Below, piece by piece: positions 6,633-9,637 of a stretch of DNA of 9,637 nt. Under the pieces are notes generated by a model that saw only the letters and a list, made by a program, of their open reading frames with translations, ran no database searches and was not told the DNA's origin. This DNA comes from Lachnospiraceae bacterium UBA2734 (lineage in GTDB: Bacteria > Bacillota > Clostridia > Lachnospirales > Lachnospiraceae): positions 1 to 9,637 of the forward strand of contig DEKA01000009.1 of assembly GCA_002353635.1 (NCBI GenBank), in the 5' to 3' direction. Both the position numbers and the translations under genes were made by a program. The number at the start of each line of letters is the position of its first letter. The first letter of the stretch is position 1.

Positions 6633-6679
6633 CCTTCCCTCTGGCCAAACCAGACTGCCGATCCATATATCCGGCTTTC

Positions 6680-6699
6680 ATCTGTATATCTTTGTACTG
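6680..6699. promoter_or_regulatory. Operator-like motif at the start point of the hypothetical gene
   Basis: ATCTGTATATC (6680-6690) followed by TTTGTAC (to 6697) repeats the sequence at 7387-7402, differing only by two extra T bases. It also has a degenerate dyad CTGTA-N8-TACTG. It lies just downstream of the predicted -10 box, where a repressor would block initiation. This is inference from position and sequence identity. Confidence 0.35.
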
Positions 6700-6704
6700 G
6701 CACT

Positions 6705-6734
6705 TTTATACCATCGGGCAGCGAAGGCAATCAA
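6705..6734 (-). promoter_or_regulatory. Promoter of the hypothetical W/Y-rich gene
   Basis: On the minus strand TTGATT (6729-6734) is followed after 18 bases by TATAAA (6705-6710), with TGG immediately before it giving an extended -10. The expected start is near 6698. It lies in the 204-base gap between the reductase and the hypothetical gene, a gap that is otherwise AT-rich and holds no other gene I can support. Confidence 0.5.
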
Positions 6735-6836
6735 ATCCTCTTTGCATCCGTTTTATTCCGGATTGGAAATAAAGCAGAAAATGTCAATCCAAGTGGTAAC
6801 AGGACTGCAGAGTATGTATGTGAAATCAGACTTGTA

Positions 6837-7307
6837 TTAATTCCAAACGATATTTTCTTCCAACGTCTTCACGAACAACTCGAGTCCCTCTCTGTCTTTC
6901 TCGTCAAACCGCGCGGGAATCGGGCTGTCTATGTCCAAAACGCCCATCAATCTGCCATCTTCCTTATGGATCGGAACAACAATCTCTGAATTGGATGCGC
7001 TGTCGCAGGCGATGTGGCCTGGAAATGCATGTACATCTCTGACAAGCTGCGTGCGGTCTTCCTGCGCCGCCGTTCCGCAGACGCCCTTTCCAAGAGCAAT
7101 ATTGATGCAGGCGACTTTTCCCTGGAAAGGCCCAAGGGTCAGATGTCCTTCATGCATCAAATAAAATCCTGCCCAGTTCAGATCCGGCAGGTTCGAATAT
7201 AAAAGTGCAGACGCATTGGAGAGAACCGGAAGCCACCAGGGATCCGCCTCGCACAGACTCTTCAGCTGTGCGGACAAAAATTCGAAATCTGTGTCGTGTG
7301 CCGTCAT
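6837..7307 (-). CDS. msrC: Free methionine-(R)-sulfoxide reductase (GAF domain)
   Basis: It reduces free L-methionine-(R)-S-oxide to methionine, normally using thioredoxin, and so repairs oxidised methionine in the cytosol. The 156-residue protein is a single GAF domain. NWAGFYL (44-50), LGPFQGK (58-64), GVCGTA (75-80), DVHAFPGHIACDSASNSEIV (91-110) and GVLDIDSP (122-129) are all family signatures. Cysteines at 67, 77 and 101 have the same 10 and 24 residue spacing as the three redox cysteines of the E. coli enzyme (84, 94, 118), so it should be active. The start at 7307 is preferred over 7364 because AAGGAGGGTG sits just upstream and the longer version adds 19 unrelated residues. It is divergent from the secreted-protein gene, with overlapping promoters. 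Confidence 0.94.
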   Translation of the reverse strand: MTAHDTDFEFLSAQLKSLCEADPWWLPVLSNASALLYSNLPDLNWAGFYLMHEGHLTLGPFQGKVACINIALGKGVCGTAAQEDRTQLVRDVHAFPGHIACDSASNSEIVVPIHKEDGRLMGVLDIDSPIPARFDEKDREGLELFVKTLEENIVWN

Positions 7308-7357
7308 GGCAGTCACCCTCCTTGTTGGAATAATCCTTCTCGTACTGAACAGAATTG

Positions 7358-7386
7358 TTTTCATGTCTCGTCAGCAGAACTATAAT
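7358..7386 (+). promoter_or_regulatory. Promoter of the secreted-protein gene
   Basis: TTTTCA (7358-7363, 4 of 6 matches) is followed after 17 bases by a perfect TATAAT (7381-7386). The start would be near 7393, about 53 bases before the ATG at 7446. Confidence 0.55.
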
Positions 7387-7409
7387 ATCTGTATATCTGT
7401 ACAGAAATA
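7385..7409. promoter_or_regulatory. Operator-like repeats between divergent promoters
   Basis: ATATCTGT occurs twice in tandem (7385-7392 and 7393-7400), followed by its approximate inverse ACAGAAATAT. CTGTA (7389-7393) and TACAG (7400-7404) make a perfect dyad with a 6-bp spacer, and 7392-7409 is an 18-bp palindrome with one mismatched position per half. The site lies between the two -10 boxes and covers both predicted start points, so one bound protein could control both genes. The binding protein is unknown. Confidence 0.42.
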
Positions 7410-7414
7410 TGTTT

Positions 7415-7423
7415 ATTATATCA
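7415..7423 (-). promoter_or_regulatory. Extended -10 promoter of the methionine sulfoxide reductase gene
   Basis: On the minus strand TGATATAAT is a perfect extended -10 element (TGnTATAAT). No good -35 was found, which is common with extended -10 promoters. The start would be near 7408, giving a leader of about 100 bases. Confidence 0.4.
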
Positions 7424-7445
7424 GTCATAAAGGGGGAATCCGGAT

Positions 7446-8111
7446 ATGAAGAAGAAATTGATGGCTGCCATGCTCAGCATCATGATGAGCACTTGTATGA
7501 TCGCTCCAGCGATGGTCAACGCAGCAGGAACAGACACAGTCTATGTTACACAGACCGGCACGAAGTATCACGATCCTACCTGCAGGACAATCCGCAGCAG
7601 CAAGAACCTGACCGCCATGACGATCAATCAGGCAGCAGCTGCAGGTTATACTGCATGCAAGATTTGTAAGCCCGGAGCGCCGGACAGCACCGCAAAAACG
7701 AATACTTCCGCAAAGCCCGCAGCCGCAAAGAAGACAGGCAACACAAAAGCAAAGGTGGCGCAGCCAACAGCTGCAGCCACTTCTGCCGCAGCTAAAGCAG
7801 GTGGTATCACCGCAGAGGAAGCCGTAAACGATGCCTTTGCTCTCTATGTGCAGAGCGGCCTGGATGCCAACGCAGCAATGGCAAAGGTACAGGAAGTGCT
7901 TCCGCAGATCAGTGCCAATCCATCAAATTACCAGGCAATTGTGCAAAAAGATCTTGGCCAGCAGGCCGCTCCCGCCTCCACTGGTGCGACCGCACAGCAG
8001 CTCGTACAGCAAATGTACGCTTCTATGATCGCGCAGGGCTTCTCCTCAGATCAGGCTATGGCACAGATCAATGCACAGCTCCCTGCCATCCAGGCACAAG
8101 CCGCGAGGTAA
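7446..8111 (+). CDS. Secreted protein with putative zinc site and duplicated helical domain
   Basis: This 221-residue exported protein has unknown function. Residues 1-26 are a signal peptide (KKK, hydrophobic core, cleavage near VNA-A). The segment VYVTQTGTKYH...C...CKICKP (32-76) has H42, C46, C71 and C74, an HX3C...CX2C arrangement seen in many Clostridial secreted proteins and likely to bind zinc; I know this only as a recurring motif. An Ala/Lys/Thr-rich linker covers about 77-120. Two copies of a 34-residue helical unit follow, 122-155 and 182-215, exactly 60 residues apart, with 11 identical positions including the AMA and LP motifs. AAAGGGGG lies 9 bases before the ATG. It has a single-gene layout: its own promoter upstream and a strong terminator downstream. 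Confidence 0.87.
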   Translation: MKKKLMAAMLSIMMSTCMIAPAMVNAAGTDTVYVTQTGTKYHDPTCRTIRSSKNLTAMTINQAAAAGYTACKICKPGAPDSTAKTNTSAKPAAAKKTGNTKAKVAQPTAAATSAAAKAGGITAEEAVNDAFALYVQSGLDANAAMAKVQEVLPQISANPSNYQAIVQKDLGQQAAPASTGATAQQLVQQMYASMIAQGFSSDQAMAQINAQLPAIQAQAAR

Positions 8112-8151
8112 TCGTTCCCAACAAATTTGTTTTAAATGTGAAGGCATAAAG

Positions 8152-8195
8152 AAATCCGCTGAATTCCCTCTTGTGAAGAGATCAGCGGATTTTTT
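8152..8195. terminator. Bidirectional intrinsic terminator between convergent genes
   Basis: AAATCCGCTGA (8152-8162) pairs perfectly with 8182-8192, and within the loop CTCTT (8168-8172) pairs with AAGAG (8176-8180). A T-run (8190-8195) follows on the plus strand. On the minus strand the stem ends in TTTCTTTA, so it should also stop the L,D-transpeptidase transcript. The T-run reaches the first base of that gene's stop codon. Confidence 0.88.
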
Positions 8196-9601
8196 CAGTA
8201 GATGATCACCGGCGTGCCCATCGCGATCTTCCCATAGAGCTCCGCCGCCATCTCCGTCGGCATGTTGACGCAGCCGTGGGAGCCGCCGGAGACGTAAATT
8301 TCCCTGCCGAAAGATGTGCGCCACTTGGCGTCGTGCAGGCCAGTGCCCGTGTAGGTGACGGGCATCCAGTAGTCTACAGGTGTCTCGTAGTTCGCGCCCT
8401 TCAGGACGGCAGGCGACTGCTTGTCCAGCACCATGAAAACCCCCGGCGTCGTGGAGTTCTCTCCCTCACCGGTCACCACATCTGTCTCCAGGACGACTGC
8501 TCCGTTCTCGTAATACCAGAGGTGCTGCTGCGCAATGCTGACCTCCACATAGGTGGTACCGAAATCGTTGTCTTCTGTGCGGGTAAAGCCCGCCACCGGC
8601 CATCTGGCCGCCGTCTCTTTTCCTGTCAGCACCGCTGCTGCAATACGGGAGGCTGTGGTCTCCTGATCCATCTCGTAACCGAGCGTATCCTTTTCTGAAC
8701 CTCCAACGGAAATAGTCGAACCATCGTGGGTCTTAAACTTGCGCACAGTGCCAAGTGTGTTGTACTGCTCAGCCAACTTCGCTGTGTAGGCAGCCACCGC
8801 GGAGGAATCAACAGAAATCGTATTGCTGTCGCTGTCATAGCTGATCCAGCTCATAATAGTTGACTTGTCGATGCTGACGGTCACGCCGCCGGACATATCG
8901 ACCTTCAGGTCATCATAGCTGTTGATGGCCTGCATCTCATCTGTGAGAGAGAGATCGGATTCCTTGACTGAGGGCTCTTCATAGCATTCAGAGGCATCGA
9001 CAGTATAATTCCACTCCTTGAGGGCGGCTTCCGTCTTTGCGACCAGTTTGTCCGCACTGAGCGTACTGCCCTCTTTTTCCTTCATAATGGAGAAGCCTGT
9101 GTCCGTCTTCTCTATGTAGGCATCCTGCGGGGCTTCTGCGTTTTTATTGAGTTCATCAGTCAACGATGTGATGACGCCGCTGATCTTTGACTCGTCATAC
9201 GAGAGATCCGGCGAGAGCTTCAGGGCGCGGCTGACCGGAAGGATCCAGGCCAGGGTGCTCTGTTTCTTAATGGTTTTCTGGAGCTGCTTCGTATAGCTGT
9301 AGCTTCCTCCGACGTCAGAAAGACTGAAGGTCCTGCTTGTTCCGTCCTTCAAGGTGATGGAGACGGAAGGAAGTGTAAAGGGCAGCTTCCCCTCTGCCTT
9401 TGCCGCAGACATAGAGGAGACGGAAGTCCCATTGATCGTCGTGCGGGGAAGGAAATGAGAATGGTAGTAGAAGACGCCGATCAGGTAAATGGCGAGGAGG
9501 ACGGCCGGAACAGCGAAGGACAGAAAATGCGAACGATGCGGCTGATGTTGATGATGTGTTGTCTTTTGTCTTTTCTTCCTATTGTCTGTTCTGTAATTCA
9601 T
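8195..9601 (-). CDS. Membrane-anchored L,D-transpeptidase (YkuD) with peptidoglycan-binding region
   Basis: It probably forms 3-3 crosslinks between meso-diaminopimelate residues of peptidoglycan on the outer face of the membrane. The 468-residue protein has a short basic, His-rich cytoplasmic tail (1-25), one membrane anchor (about 27-46) and an extracellular region. Residues about 75-340 look like two copies of the PG_binding_4 type domain that often precedes YkuD. The catalytic YkuD domain covers about 348-468, with H423 in GLHDAKW and the nucleophile C444 in SHGCVNMP; both are present. GAGG lies just upstream of the ATG. It is the last gene in the window, read leftward into a shared terminator. 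Its promoter would lie mostly beyond the right edge. Confidence 0.95.
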   Translation of the reverse strand: MNYRTDNRKKRQKTTHHQHQPHRSHFLSFAVPAVLLAIYLIGVFYYHSHFLPRTTINGTSVSSMSAAKAEGKLPFTLPSVSITLKDGTSRTFSLSDVGGSYSYTKQLQKTIKKQSTLAWILPVSRALKLSPDLSYDESKISGVITSLTDELNKNAEAPQDAYIEKTDTGFSIMKEKEGSTLSADKLVAKTEAALKEWNYTVDASECYEEPSVKESDLSLTDEMQAINSYDDLKVDMSGGVTVSIDKSTIMSWISYDSDSNTISVDSSAVAAYTAKLAEQYNTLGTVRKFKTHDGSTISVGGSEKDTLGYEMDQETTASRIAAAVLTGKETAARWPVAGFTRTEDNDFGTTYVEVSIAQQHLWYYENGAVVLETDVVTGEGENSTTPGVFMVLDKQSPAVLKGANYETPVDYWMPVTYTGTGLHDAKWRTSFGREIYVSGGSHGCVNMPTEMAAELYGKIAMGTPVIIY

Positions 9602-9637
9602 GCTTCCTCTATGAAAATATAAGTCGGCGTCATCCCG

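Noticed and set aside
6760..6790. GGATTG/CAATCC inverted repeat downstream of the reductase as a terminator
   Set aside because: It has only 6 pairs with a loop of 19 bases and no adjacent T-run.

Overview
The window looks like chromosomal DNA of a moderately GC-rich member of the Clostridia, most likely Lachnospiraceae. This rests on the protein families present, strong AGGAGG-type ribosome binding sites, and a secreted HX3C...CX2C protein and YkuD architecture common in that group. It is an inference from reading, not from a search. No CRISPR array, insertion sequence, phage gene, tRNA or rRNA was seen.

The left part (1-3860) is read leftward. In transcription order it holds a CobO/BtuR-type corrinoid adenosyltransferase homologue, dapA, dapB, and a solitary hisA that resembles the eukaryotic HIS6 form. 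Gaps of 117-171 bases separate these genes, so this is a loose cluster rather than a tight operon. The adenosyltransferase follows a leader of about 260 nt made almost wholly of consecutive stem-loops. A second palindrome block lies beyond hisA at the left edge, including a perfect 23-bp inverted repeat.

The middle (3861-6632) holds a large polytopic membrane protein of the DUF6020 type on the plus strand. It converges on an unrecognised W/Y-rich soluble protein of about 178 residues on the minus strand.

The right part (6633-9637) has a free methionine-(R)-sulfoxide reductase (minus strand) divergent from a small secreted protein with a putative zinc site and an internal duplication (plus strand). 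That gene converges, through a shared bidirectional terminator, on a membrane-anchored L,D-transpeptidase (YkuD).

Two loose themes link the genes. DapA and DapB lead to meso-diaminopimelate, the residue YkuD enzymes crosslink in peptidoglycan. Three promoters around 6680-7423 carry related CTGTATATC/GTAC dyad-like motifs at or near their predicted start points, suggesting a shared regulator of the reductase, the secreted protein and the unknown protein. The most interesting items for follow-up are that shared operator-like motif, the multi-hairpin leader before the adenosyltransferase, and the HIS6-like orphan hisA.
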